Source of the DNA: Microseira wollei NIES-4236
GTDB taxonomy: Bacteria; Cyanobacteriota; Cyanobacteriia; Cyanobacteriales; Aerosakkonemataceae
Direction of reading: 5' to 3'
Length of the DNA: 41,217 bases
Assembly: GCF_020521235.1 (NCBI RefSeq)
Contig: NZ_BLAY01000092.1
Coordinates: 1-41,217 of the forward strand
In this document: positions 25,900-33,723 of the stretch, piece after piece
Numbering within the stretch: position 1 is the stretch's first letter
Layout: every line of letters starts with the position of its first letter
Notes under the pieces: model-generated
What the model saw: only the letters and a program-made list of their open reading frames with translations
What the model was told of the DNA's origin: nothing
Database searches by the model: none
Translations under genes and position numbers: made by a program

Positions 25900-27648
25900 T
25901 TAGCGCAACAATTCCTCTAACTTTTGTTGATTCCAAAGCGACTGGTATAAACCAGATTGTTGCAACAATTCGGCGTGAGTGCCTGTCTGAACAATCTCGC
26001 CTTTATCCATGACAAAAATGCGATCGCATGTCGCCGCCGCCGATAATTGATGGGAAATAAACACCACGGTTTTGCGATCAGTTCCTGTGGAAAGATTATC
26101 CAATATTGCCTTAGCCGTTTGATTATCGACGCTGGAAAGAGCATCATCTAAAATTAACACCGGAGCGTCGATTAATAAGCCACGAGCGAGGGCAGTCCGC
26201 TGGCGCTGTCCGCCAGATAAAGTGATGCCGCGTTCTCCTACAATCGTTTTGTATTGCTGCGGAAAATTGATAATTTCTGGGTGAATTTGGGCTTGTTTGG
26301 CAGCGTATTCAACTGCTGGTTGTTCGGCTACCGGATCGCCGTAGCGGATGTTATTTTTAATCGTGGTACTGAAGAGAAAACTGTCTTGGGGGACGTAGGC
26401 GATCGCACTCCGCAAATCCCCTAATTTAATCTGGGTAATATCGTACCCATCGAGAAACAATTGATTTGGGGCAATATTCAATAGTCGCGGTAAAGTATTG
26501 GCAAGGGTTGACTTTCCAGAACCAATTGGCCCTACAATTGCTACGCTTTCCCCTGGTGCAATGGTAAAGTTGATATTCTTCAGCGCCGGGGTTTTAGCAC
26601 CCGGATAGGTAAAGCTAAGATTGCGCGCGGTTAACTCGCCTTTGACTTGAGTTAGCGGCAAACTTATGCTGTTGGTTTTATCTTCAATTTGGGGTTCGAC
26701 GCTGAGAATATGTTCAATGCGGTCGATACTAACTTCCCCTCGTTGATAAGCAGTAATCGTGAAACCTAATAATGCAGTCGGGAAAACTAGGCGTTCGACG
26801 TATATGATTAGCGCGACGAAGTTACCGATGGAAAGCGAACCAGATGCGATCGCTCCCGCTCCAGCTGCCAGCAAAACCAGTAAACTAATATAAGACAAGC
26901 CTTCTACCATGGGAAATAAGGTAGTGCGGGTTTTGGCAAGTTGGAGATTAGCTTTTAGCAAGCGATCGTTTAATTTACGGAATTCCTGCCGCTCGTTTTG
27001 TTCTTGAGCATATATTTTAATTAAGGCAATGCCGCTCATATCTTCCTGGATCAGTTCGCTGAGGTTGGAAAGTTCCTCTTGTACTGACAGTTGTTGCGCG
27101 CGTAGCTTGTCGCTGAATAACTGGACGACTAATAACATTAACGGGTAGACTGCGATTGCTTCCACAGTCAACCACCAGTTAATTGTTAGCATCACTGGCA
27201 ACGTTAATCCATAGGCAAATACCGTATTCGCCAAACTCAATACTGCAAACCCCAACAACCTGCGAATATTATCCACATCGCTAGTAGCGCGGTTAATCAA
27301 ATCTCCCGCAGTATTGGTGGAAAAATAAGACGGTTCCAGGGTTAGCAAGTGTTGAAAAATCTTTTGTTTCAGGTCAAATTCCACCTGACGTCCGACGCCA
27401 AATAAAAACAGGCGCGACGCCACCCGGATAAACCACATTACTGTTGCCAGCACCAAGATTAGCACCGCATAATACCAAATCCGATCGAAATCGAACTGTT
27501 TTTGCAGTGAGTCAATGCTATTGCGAATTAACAGCGGGATATAAACCCCCATCGCATTAACAATTAAAAGCGCTAGAATACCCAGCGCCACTTTTCGCCA
27601 GTGGGGACGCAGGTAAGCACCTAGTTTTCGCAGACGAGATTGTGCCAT
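25900..27648 (-). CDS. ABC exporter, fused permease and ATPase
   Basis: A 582-residue half-transporter of MsbA/MdlB type. Six hydrophobic segments (about residues 18-38, 58-80, 130-180, 240-275) form the ABC type I exporter domain with EPSYFSTNTAGDLINRATSDVDNIR. The ATPase domain carries Walker A GPIGSGKST, the Q-loop AYVPQDSFLF, signature LSGGQRQRTALARGL, Walker B VLILDDALSSVD and the H-loop SHQ. It works as a dimer in the plasma membrane; the substrate (lipid, peptide or drug) cannot be told from sequence. It is monocistronic. Confidence 0.92.
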   Translation of the reverse strand: MAQSRLRKLGAYLRPHWRKVALGILALLIVNAMGVYIPLLIRNSIDSLQKQFDFDRIWYYAVLILVLATVMWFIRVASRLFLFGVGRQVEFDLKQKIFQHLLTLEPSYFSTNTAGDLINRATSDVDNIRRLLGFAVLSLANTVFAYGLTLPVMLTINWWLTVEAIAVYPLMLLVVQLFSDKLRAQQLSVQEELSNLSELIQEDMSGIALIKIYAQEQNERQEFRKLNDRLLKANLQLAKTRTTLFPMVEGLSYISLLVLLAAGAGAIASGSLSIGNFVALIIYVERLVFPTALLGFTITAYQRGEVSIDRIEHILSVEPQIEDKTNSISLPLTQVKGELTARNLSFTYPGAKTPALKNINFTIAPGESVAIVGPIGSGKSTLANTLPRLLNIAPNQLFLDGYDITQIKLGDLRSAIAYVPQDSFLFSTTIKNNIRYGDPVAEQPAVEYAAKQAQIHPEIINFPQQYKTIVGERGITLSGGQRQRTALARGLLIDAPVLILDDALSSVDNQTAKAILDNLSTGTDRKTVVFISHQLSAAATCDRIFVMDKGEIVQTGTHAELLQQSGLYQSLWNQQKLEELLR

Positions 27649-28092
27649 GATGGGGAGCTTTTTGAGCGGGTGAGCAGGTGAACAGGTGGGTTGCGGCGGG
27701 TGAGAATTATAAATGTCAAATTCCCAATGCCTTAATCGTCAATTACCGATTACCAATTTGCATCTCTCCAAAGGTAATATTTTAAGGACTTACGCACGCG
27801 GGGTCAAAAACAAAGGTGATGCGTCAATCTCGCGACTTTCAACCCACGATTTTTCGGATCGCCCTTTGTTTTTTTGCGTAAGTCCTGATTTTATTCCCTG
27901 AATCAGAAACCCGGTTTTTTAGATAATACCTTTGGGAATTTAGGCGAGGTTGACATAGGGGGAAGCCGGGTGAAGACGGCGGAAACAGGATATGGGAGCA
28001 AAAATCTGAGCCAATAAAACTGGATCAGGTTTTTCCCGAAGTAATTTTATAATTCTAATTGTATACTCAGCACTGCGTTGGGCGAACATTTT
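27649..28092. other. Intergenic region with repeats, promoter region of the response regulator
   Basis: About 440 bp with no gene. It contains STRR scraps (27715-27760), a palindromic element (27785-27886) and a half AGAAACCCGG repeat (27904-27920). A TATACT at 28062-28067, about 30 bp before the response-regulator ATG, is a possible -10 box, but no clear -35 is spaced to it. Confidence 0.5.
27785..27886. repeat. Palindromic element with AGGACTTACGCA ends
   Basis: AGGACTTACGCA on the left and TGCGTAAGTCCT on the right are perfect inverted repeats, with inner arms AAACAAAGG / CCTTTGTTT. Total length is about 102 bp. Half-copies of the end sequence (GGACTTACGC) occur at about 21686 and 23118, suggesting a non-autonomous element family. 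Confidence 0.85.
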
Positions 28093-28095
28093 TCT

Positions 28096-28773
28096 ATGTC
28101 TTCCGCAACAGTTCCATCCGAGAATTCCCTTGAAGAACTGCCATTGCTGCGGGTTTTATTGGTAGAAGATGACCCGATAATGCAATTGGGCCTAGAGCAG
28201 TTTTTGACCGAACAGCCGAATTTTAACCTAATAGGACAGGCAGGTGATGGTTATCAAGGCGTCGAGATGGCGCTTGACCTGAAACCGGATTTGACGATCA
28301 TGGATATTGGGTTACCCCAACTCGATGGGATTGCGGCGACGCAGCAAATTAAAGCCGCTTTACCAGATATGCGGGTGGTGATGTTGACTTCTCACAAAGC
28401 AGAAAATGAGATGATTGCTGCGCTTTCTAGCGGGGCGGATGCTTATTGTATTAAGGGAACGAGTTTGAATCAATTGTTGAAAGCGATCGCTTGCGCTATT
28501 GAAGGTGCTGTTTACCTCGATCCCCAAATTGCCCGCACGGTAGTTAAAAACCTCAAACCCCCTTCTCCTAAAAATAATATCGCCCAACTTTCCCAACGGG
28601 AGTCAGAAATTCTCAAACTGATTGTAGAAGGGAAAAGCAACCCGGAAATAGCAGCCATGCTTTATCTCAGTCTGAGTACTGTTAAAACCCACATTCGCAG
28701 CATTATGAATAAATTGGCTGTGGATGACCGAGTGCAGGCGGCGGTGGTAGCATTGCGGTCGGGATTAATCTAG
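28096..28773 (+). CDS. NarL/LuxR-type response regulator
   Basis: A 225-residue two-component regulator. The receiver domain spans about residues 18-135, with acidic pocket VEDD (23-26), phosphoacceptor D70 in LTIMDIGLPQLDG, and the conserved T/K (MLTS, CIKG). The LuxR HTH at 165-225 reads LSQRESEILKLIVEGKSNPEIA..LSLSTVKTHIRSIMNKL. The ATG at 28096 is preferred over the TTG at 28078. No histidine kinase is adjacent, so its partner is encoded elsewhere. Confidence 0.93.
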   Translation: MSSATVPSENSLEELPLLRVLLVEDDPIMQLGLEQFLTEQPNFNLIGQAGDGYQGVEMALDLKPDLTIMDIGLPQLDGIAATQQIKAALPDMRVVMLTSHKAENEMIAALSSGADAYCIKGTSLNQLLKAIACAIEGAVYLDPQIARTVVKNLKPPSPKNNIAQLSQRESEILKLIVEGKSNPEIAAMLYLSLSTVKTHIRSIMNKLAVDDRVQAAVVALRSGLI

Positions 28774-28820
28774 GGAAATACTTGTGGCAAAGAATTTAAA
28801 GCTGCAATATCAGTTGACTG

Positions 28821-28853
28821 AGAAACCCGGTTTCTTTAAGAAACCGGGTTTCT
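28821..28853. repeat. AGAAACCCGG hairpin repeat, copy 4 (between convergent genes)
   Basis: AGAAACCCGGTTTCT / AGAAACCGGGTTTCT lies 47 bp after the response-regulator stop and 2 bp from the alkaline-phosphatase-like stop, again between convergent genes. A shared terminator is likely. Confidence 0.85.
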
Positions 28854-28855
28854 GG

Positions 28856-30268
28856 TTAATTCTCAGGTAGTTTAGTTCCAAATAACGTTGCATACATCAT
28901 CCGGTAAATATCGGTATTATCTACCGTTTTTGGCAGCATTTCGGCGTTGAGTCCGTGGGCTTTTGCAATCACACCACCCGACATATCGCCGAAACCAGAC
29001 CAGGCGATCGCCATCGAAAATCGCTGTCCATTTTTATCGGGTGCTGAAACAAATGGCAAGGTTTTTGTCCCATCTCTTCCATCAATTGGTGCGCCATTTC
29101 CATATTTAGCCGGTAATGGTTTATCCTGGGGTACATCTTGCGCCTGTTCCCCAATTACTTCGAGTCCCCCCGCATCGCTATCTGCTGCGGTTATAACCAG
29201 CGTATTCGGGTTTTGAGCGACATAATTCATCGCTACGCCAATCGCATCATCCGCGCGCTTTATCGCTTCTAAACACCCTCTGGCGTTATTGTAATTGCAG
29301 AAATTATCGCTACCTTCTTCTTCCAAAACCACAAAGAAACCCTTGGGATTTTGGGATAAAATTCCTAAAGCAGCTTGTAATTGTTCCGCCACCGTTGGTG
29401 CAGTTTTGACGTATAAAGGTAAGTTCGCTGCTTTTAATTTTTCTTCTGATTCATCGTTGTAGGTATCTTCGGCGGCAAAAATGCCCAAAACCTTCTCAGT
29501 ATTTGCTGGTAAATTCAGCAATTCTTCGCGGGTGTAGACAACTGCGTACCCTTTACTTTTGGCGATTTCGATTAGGTTTAATCCATCTGTTCGCTTGCTA
29601 ACAGATGCGGGGGTATGTCGTCCGGCGGTTCCTTTGGGAAGATACCACATTTCGCCGCCACCTAATATTACATTTACCCCTGATTCGATTATCTGCTTGG
29701 TAATTTCTGCGTGGTTGCGACGGTTATTTACCTTGGCTAAAAAAGCACCCGTTCCCGGTTCGGTGATAACGCCGGAATTGATAATGGCGGTGGATTTACC
29801 CGATGCGATCGCTTCTTCCATTATCGTTTTATTATACCCGGAAAGCGCCTCTACTGGCTTTCCTTTGGAGTCCAATCCAAACGAATTTGCTTCTACTTTT
29901 ACTCCCGTCGCGTGAATCACAGCACCCGCGTTAGAAGTTGCCGTTAATTGATTTTTCAAATGTCCTAAATAGACGCCGAGATTGGACATTTTATCCCAAT
30001 TTAGCCTACCATCTGGCCCTTTATACAACATCCGCGCCGCACCCCAGTGGGAAGCACTCGTACCATCCGGGTGAATAAAAATAACATTTCCTTGACGCGG
30101 TGCGGTGGCGTTTCGCACCAGTAACGCCCCGCCTAGCATCGCCGCCAGCGTTAACAATACCGTGCCGATAACTCGTTGATTAAAATTATTTGGTTCTCGG
30201 CTGATATTAGATGAATCGGGAGCGGAATTCGGGGGGATGGGGTTAATTAGATGTAAGTCCATATCCAA
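28856..30268 (-). CDS. Alkaline phosphatase-like protein with atypical active site
   Basis: A 470-residue protein. An N-terminal membrane anchor (VIGTVLLTLAAMLGGALLV, about 33-51) is followed by an alkaline-phosphatase superfamily domain. HPDGTSASHWGAARM supplies the first metal Asp (D68). TATSNAGAVIHATGVK aligns with the DSA..TGVK nucleophile loop and keeps a Ser (S112), but the preceding Asp is Thr. LVITAADSDAGG aligns with the TADHxxGG metal motif but has Ser in place of His. Such cyanobacterial homologues exist, so this may be a subfamily with altered metals rather than a dead enzyme. The location would be periplasm-facing, anchored to the membrane. Confidence 0.8.
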   Translation of the reverse strand: MDMDLHLINPIPPNSAPDSSNISREPNNFNQRVIGTVLLTLAAMLGGALLVRNATAPRQGNVIFIHPDGTSASHWGAARMLYKGPDGRLNWDKMSNLGVYLGHLKNQLTATSNAGAVIHATGVKVEANSFGLDSKGKPVEALSGYNKTIMEEAIASGKSTAIINSGVITEPGTGAFLAKVNNRRNHAEITKQIIESGVNVILGGGEMWYLPKGTAGRHTPASVSKRTDGLNLIEIAKSKGYAVVYTREELLNLPANTEKVLGIFAAEDTYNDESEEKLKAANLPLYVKTAPTVAEQLQAALGILSQNPKGFFVVLEEEGSDNFCNYNNARGCLEAIKRADDAIGVAMNYVAQNPNTLVITAADSDAGGLEVIGEQAQDVPQDKPLPAKYGNGAPIDGRDGTKTLPFVSAPDKNGQRFSMAIAWSGFGDMSGGVIAKAHGLNAEMLPKTVDNTDIYRMMYATLFGTKLPEN

Positions 30269-30413
30269 TTTGTCGGGTTTAGCAGTCTGGTTATTTTATA
30301 GTTTAACCGCAAATTTTCAATAAAAGTTTAACACCCCAAGCCCAACTGACGCTACTCAAACGATATAATTTGTGTCAAAATAGTTTCATCTATGGGCAAA
30401 GGAGTTGATCGCA

Positions 30414-30887
30414 ATGGAAAGCGGGACAACCGTAGCAGGAAGGGAAGAACCAAAAACAATAGCGGCGATAGGAATTGAAGAACTCAAAGCGTTAATTGCT
30501 CGCGCTGTTAACGAGCAATTAAACTTGTTGCCAAAACAGCCTAATAACCCGGCTGATAAAAAAGTAGTAGCAGATTTAAAAATTGAAGAATTTAAAGCAT
30601 TAATTGCTCCAGCGATCGCCGAGCAGCTAAAAATCTGGTTAAACCAGCAATCTTCAGAAGAAAAAAAAGTAGCGGATTTGACAGTAGCAGAACTCAGAAC
30701 CTTGATAACCCAAATAGTCGATGAGCGATTAATACTATGGGTACAGCCACCACATCCAAAGAATACCCGCTCGCCGCAGGAGATTTTAGCAGCGATGGAT
30801 CGTCTCAGGTGGACACCACCACCAGGAGCGCCAACGGGTAGTGAAATGATAATTGCGGAGAGAGAAAAATGGCGACAACCTATGTAG
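30414..30887 (+). CDS. Antitoxin-like protein with a triplicated helix motif
   Basis: A 157-residue protein; ATG 30414 has AGGAG about 10 bp upstream. Three related 16-residue helices occur: IEELKALIARAVNEQL (21-36), IEEFKALIAPAIAEQL (57-72) and VAELRTLITQIVDERL (91-106), separated by charged linkers. A C-terminal part SPQEILAAMDRLRWTPPPGAPTGSEMI follows, as in small cyanobacterial antitoxins upstream of PIN toxins. Its end overlaps the toxin start by 19 bp, the classic toxin-antitoxin arrangement. The C-terminal segment probably inhibits the toxin. The triplication is unusual. Confidence 0.75.
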   Translation: MESGTTVAGREEPKTIAAIGIEELKALIARAVNEQLNLLPKQPNNPADKKVVADLKIEEFKALIAPAIAEQLKIWLNQQSSEEKKVADLTVAELRTLITQIVDERLILWVQPPHPKNTRSPQEILAAMDRLRWTPPPGAPTGSEMIIAEREKWRQPM

Positions 30888-31496
30888 TTGACGCCAGCGT
30901 GGCGATTAAATATTTCATCACAGAAACTTACACGCCAGAGGTGCGGGTATTAGTCGCTCAGATGTACTCTGGCTCACATCAGTTACATATTCCAGAGTTT
31001 TGCCTAATTGAATGCGTCAACGTTCTCTGGACGAATGTCCGATTTCGGGGCTTGCCACAGACTGATGCAGAGCAGATGATTGTTGAAATGTTGGCGCTAC
31101 CGTTTCAAATTGTGTCCGTCACAAGTCTGCTGTCGCGTGCTTTGCAAATTGGTTTGATGCATCAATTAGCAATATACGATTCGCTATATAACGCAAGTTG
31201 CTAGTTATCTTTTTAGGGCTGCTCATGGCTAATGGCTAATAGCTAATGGCTAATGGCTAATGGTAGAACCGAAAAATATTCCCATAAGCAATTAGCAATT
31301 AGCGATTAGCTTCTGCTGTGCAACCCACGATAGTTATAACTAGCAACTTGGGTTATATATCGCTTTGGCATTAAGACTTAATTGTCCGCTGATTACGGTT
31401 GATGTTCGACAATTGAATGCAGCAACTGCCTGCGGTGCGGTTATCAAACCCATAACCGATTTCGCGTCTCTTGGCGATCGCATCATGGCACAATAG
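30869..31496 (+). pseudogene. PIN-domain toxin (VapC-like) split by a MITE
   Basis: From ATG 30869 the PIN fold starts with TTYVVDASVAIKYF (D8), then EFCLIECVNVLW (E48) and LMHQLAIYDSLY (D104). At 31190 the frame runs into a MITE and stops at 31202-31204. Beyond the MITE (from 31359) the domain resumes with IALALRLNCPLITVDVRQLN (D122 in the rejoined protein) and ends TAG at 31494-31496. Removing 31190-31358 restores one continuous 152-residue PIN ribonuclease. As it stands the toxin lacks its last acidic residue and should be inactive, leaving its antitoxin without a partner. Confidence 0.88.
31190..31354. mobile_element. MITE inserted in the PIN toxin gene (copy 2)
   Basis: Left end AACGCAAGTTGCTAGTTAT; right end ATAACTAGCAACTTGGGTT. 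The body consists of GGCTAATGGCTAATAG and GCAATTAGCAATTAGCG repeats. It is flanked by ATAT at 31186-31189 and 31355-31358. Excising the element plus one ATAT rebuilds the PIN reading frame exactly, which fixes both the borders and the 4-bp duplication for this copy. Confidence 0.92.
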
Positions 31497-31862
31497 GTTT
31501 TGCGGCAATATTATAGCAGTTTGTGGGTGGAATACAGTTTGTGTAGCGGCACCCTTAAGGGTGCCGCTACACAAACAGAGCAACCCCTACGCGGACTATT
31601 AACTTATGCAAAAAAGTGTATTCTATCAAGTCGCTTTCCCGCTATAGGTACGGATTGGCATCGTGGCTTGAGAGCGGAGAGTGTCAAACAACCGCTCTAA
31701 CATCAGACAGTCCAACTTTTCCCAGGAAAATCACAAAATTTTTGGCAAATCTGCGAAAAAGGTTGTAGATCGTGCGTGTAAATAACTAACCAGCTAGTTG
31801 GGGCCTATGAAGGTTCGAGCCACTCTAACAGTTACGGTAGACGAGTTTTGGAGCGATCGCCT
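31497..31862. other. Intergenic region upstream of the sigma/DUF1822/CHAT operon
   Basis: About 365 bp. It holds the palindrome at 31537-31576 and then unique sequence that should carry the operon promoter; no convincing -35/-10 boxes were identified. No gene is visible. Confidence 0.5.
31537..31576. repeat. Palindrome family GTTTGTGTAGCGGCACCC, copy 3
   Basis: GTTTGTGTAGCGGCACCC, then TTAA, then the exact inverse: a 40-bp perfect palindrome. It lies 40 bp downstream of the old toxin stop. Confidence 0.9.
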
Positions 31863-32540
31863 GTGAACGATCTGAACCAAACACTGCAAACGCTGATTGC
31901 CGAAGCGTGTCAATATGAACCCAGGAGTTTAGAGAGGCGATCGCGACTTGCTTGCGTGCATCGACTCGTCATGGCATCCGGGAAGCTGTGGAAGGAAAGC
32001 AAACCGTATTATAACGATGCCCTTCAAGAGATGTGGGAATTTTTCTGTCAGAATCCAGAGTTATATGACCCAAGCGTGAAAGGCCCGATCACCTGGCTAG
32101 ATGATTATCTCAAAAAGCGATTGAGAAATTTACGGGATTCCAAGTACAGGCAGCAAAAGCGAGAGATTAACACCCTGCAAACCGAGTCTGGAGAAACAAT
32201 CGACCCGATTGCGATTTTACCTGCTCGTCCCGACATTCAACCTGTGTTGGAGATATGGGAGAAAACCCTCGCTTGGGTGGAAACCGATCCCGATGGGAAC
32301 TTACGGAACACCTGTTTTAGAAACTGTCGTGAGGTGAATTGCCAAGCGTTAATTTTGCGTCGCCTCCCACCGGAAACTCCTTGGAATGCGATCGCCAAAG
32401 AATTTAACCTCACCCCAGCGGAAGCGAAAGATTTACCTAAAGTCTACAACCGCAAATGTTTACCCCAACTGCGACAATTTGCAGAATCTCAGGGATATGT
32501 TGAACCCCAAAATAATTCCAGTCGGAGAAAGCAATCATGA
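31863..32540 (+). CDS. Sigma-70-like RNA polymerase factor of a DUF1822/CHAT operon
   Basis: A 225-residue protein from GTG 31863, with GGAG about 10 bp upstream; the frame extends to a TTG at 31848. A region-2-like helical segment lies at about 48-95 (YYNDALQEMWEFFCQNPELYD...WLDDYLKKRLRNLRDSKYRQQ). A region-4-like HTH lies at about 160-206 (QALILRRLPPETPWNAIAKEFNLTPAEAKDLPKVYNRKCLPQLR). The two are joined by a linker, the ECF-like sigma layout, and similar cyanobacterial proteins are annotated as sigma factors. Its stop overlaps the DUF1822 start (ATGA at 32537-32540), which implies tight co-translation. The residues for promoter melting are divergent, so activity as a true sigma factor is inferred. 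Confidence 0.72.
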   Translation: MNDLNQTLQTLIAEACQYEPRSLERRSRLACVHRLVMASGKLWKESKPYYNDALQEMWEFFCQNPELYDPSVKGPITWLDDYLKKRLRNLRDSKYRQQKREINTLQTESGETIDPIAILPARPDIQPVLEIWEKTLAWVETDPDGNLRNTCFRNCREVNCQALILRRLPPETPWNAIAKEFNLTPAEAKDLPKVYNRKCLPQLRQFAESQGYVEPQNNSSRRKQS

Positions 32541-33715
32541 CTGACATTGCTCAGATGCCACAATCAGTTTTAATGCCAATTACCCAAGCAGCACAACAGA
32601 TGGCTCGCCAGTTTGCCATCGAACAGCCAACCGAGGAGAAAGCACTTCAAGTTTATCTCAACACATTAGCAGTGTATGCGGTGAATAATTATTTACGAAT
32701 CATGGATATTTCTACCGATCTGAAAGGGGGTGATAGCTGGAATCCCGTGATTCGATTCGCCTGTGATGTTGCCGATTTATGGGTCACAGGTGTGGGACGA
32801 TTAGAATGTCGTCCGCTGCAAGTTATCAACCGGGATCCTTCAAACTTGCCGTTTAAAACTGACCAAGAAGACGCTCTGACGGGGAGATGGGGAGACGGGG
32901 AGAGCGACCCTGACCCAGATCTAAGCACCTGGTCTAGCAGCCCCCCCGAATTTATTCGTGGAGAATCAGAAAATTCTTCCTTGCTGGAATCCCCTGGCTC
33001 CTACCATGGGGTATCCCCGCGTCACCGTGTCCCCGCTTCAGAGCGTCCTCTTCAATCCCAACCTGCCTCCATTTCTTGTTACGTTCCACCCGAAACTCAG
33101 GATGACCGAATTGGCTATGTGGTGGTTCAAATTGATTTGGAACAGCAAGAGGCGACTCTGTTGGGATTTGCGCCAACTGTCACGAGCGAGCAGTTAACGA
33201 TCGGCGAATTGCAACCCATAACCGAGATGCTCAAAAACCTTGAAAGTCAAAAAACACAACTTGTTCCCCTGGCGAAATTGAGCCAATGGTGCCAGGGAAT
33301 ATTTGAAGTTGGCTGGCAACCTGTGGAAGCATTTTTAGATAACGCGCTCGCGCATTCTTCATTCACTCAGGTTGCCTTTCGACGCAGTATCACCAAAGAA
33401 ATTAAACGAGCAAAGCTAATCAATTTTGGCAGACACAAACCTGGAATAGCGGTGACGCTGGTTGTGACTTTGACACAACAGGAAAAAACCAATGGCATTG
33501 GCTTACAAGTGTTTCCCCAAACAGGTGAAAGTTTTTTACCAACCAAACTAAAACTTGCAGTTTTGGATGAATCAGGAACCTGTTTCTTCGAGATTGCATC
33601 GGGAAGCAATGACCGTTTCATTCAGTCACGGCAATTTAGCGGTCAACGCGGAGAACGATTCCGCGTGCAGCTTAGTTTTGGTAAAATTAGCCTGATGCAG
33701 GACTTTGCAATCTAA
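32537..33715 (+). CDS. DUF1822 family protein (putative partner of the sigma-like factor)
   Basis: A 392-residue protein. The DUF1822 hallmarks are visible: an N-terminal helical part (AAQQMARQFAIEQPTEEKALQVYLNTLAVYAVNNYLRIM), VGRLECRPL, then CYVPPETQDDRIGYVVVQIDLEQQEATLLGFAP, and a C-terminal strand-rich region (VTLVVTLTQQEKTNGIGLQVFPQTGESFLPTKLKLAVLDESG). Residues about 110-172 are low-complexity and encoded by a 188-bp inverted-repeat element inserted in frame. There is no signal peptide or membrane helix. The function is unknown. Its place between a sigma-like gene and a CHAT protease gene (8 bp from the latter) makes an anti-sigma or protease-substrate role attractive but unproven. Confidence 0.85.
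   Translation: MTDIAQMPQSVLMPITQAAQQMARQFAIEQPTEEKALQVYLNTLAVYAVNNYLRIMDISTDLKGGDSWNPVIRFACDVADLWVTGVGRLECRPLQVINRDPSNLPFKTDQEDALTGRWGDGESDPDPDLSTWSSSPPEFIRGESENSSLLESPGSYHGVSPRHRVPASERPLQSQPASISCYVPPETQDDRIGYVVVQIDLEQQEATLLGFAPTVTSEQLTIGELQPITEMLKNLESQKTQLVPLAKLSQWCQGIFEVGWQPVEAFLDNALAHSSFTQVAFRRSITKEIKRAKLINFGRHKPGIAVTLVVTLTQQEKTNGIGLQVFPQTGESFLPTKLKLAVLDESGTCFFEIASGSNDRFIQSRQFSGQRGERFRVQLSFGKISLMQDFAI
32865..33052. repeat. In-frame 188-bp inverted-repeat element inside the DUF1822 gene
   Basis: The ends AAGAAGACGCTCTGA and TCAGAGCGTCCTCTT are inverted repeats (14 of 15). Inside them GGGGAGATGGGGAGACGGGG on the left is partly complementary to CCCCGCGTCACCGTGTCCCC on the right. The host frame stays open through the element. 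Confidence 0.85.
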
Positions 33716-33723
33716 CTGCTTTT

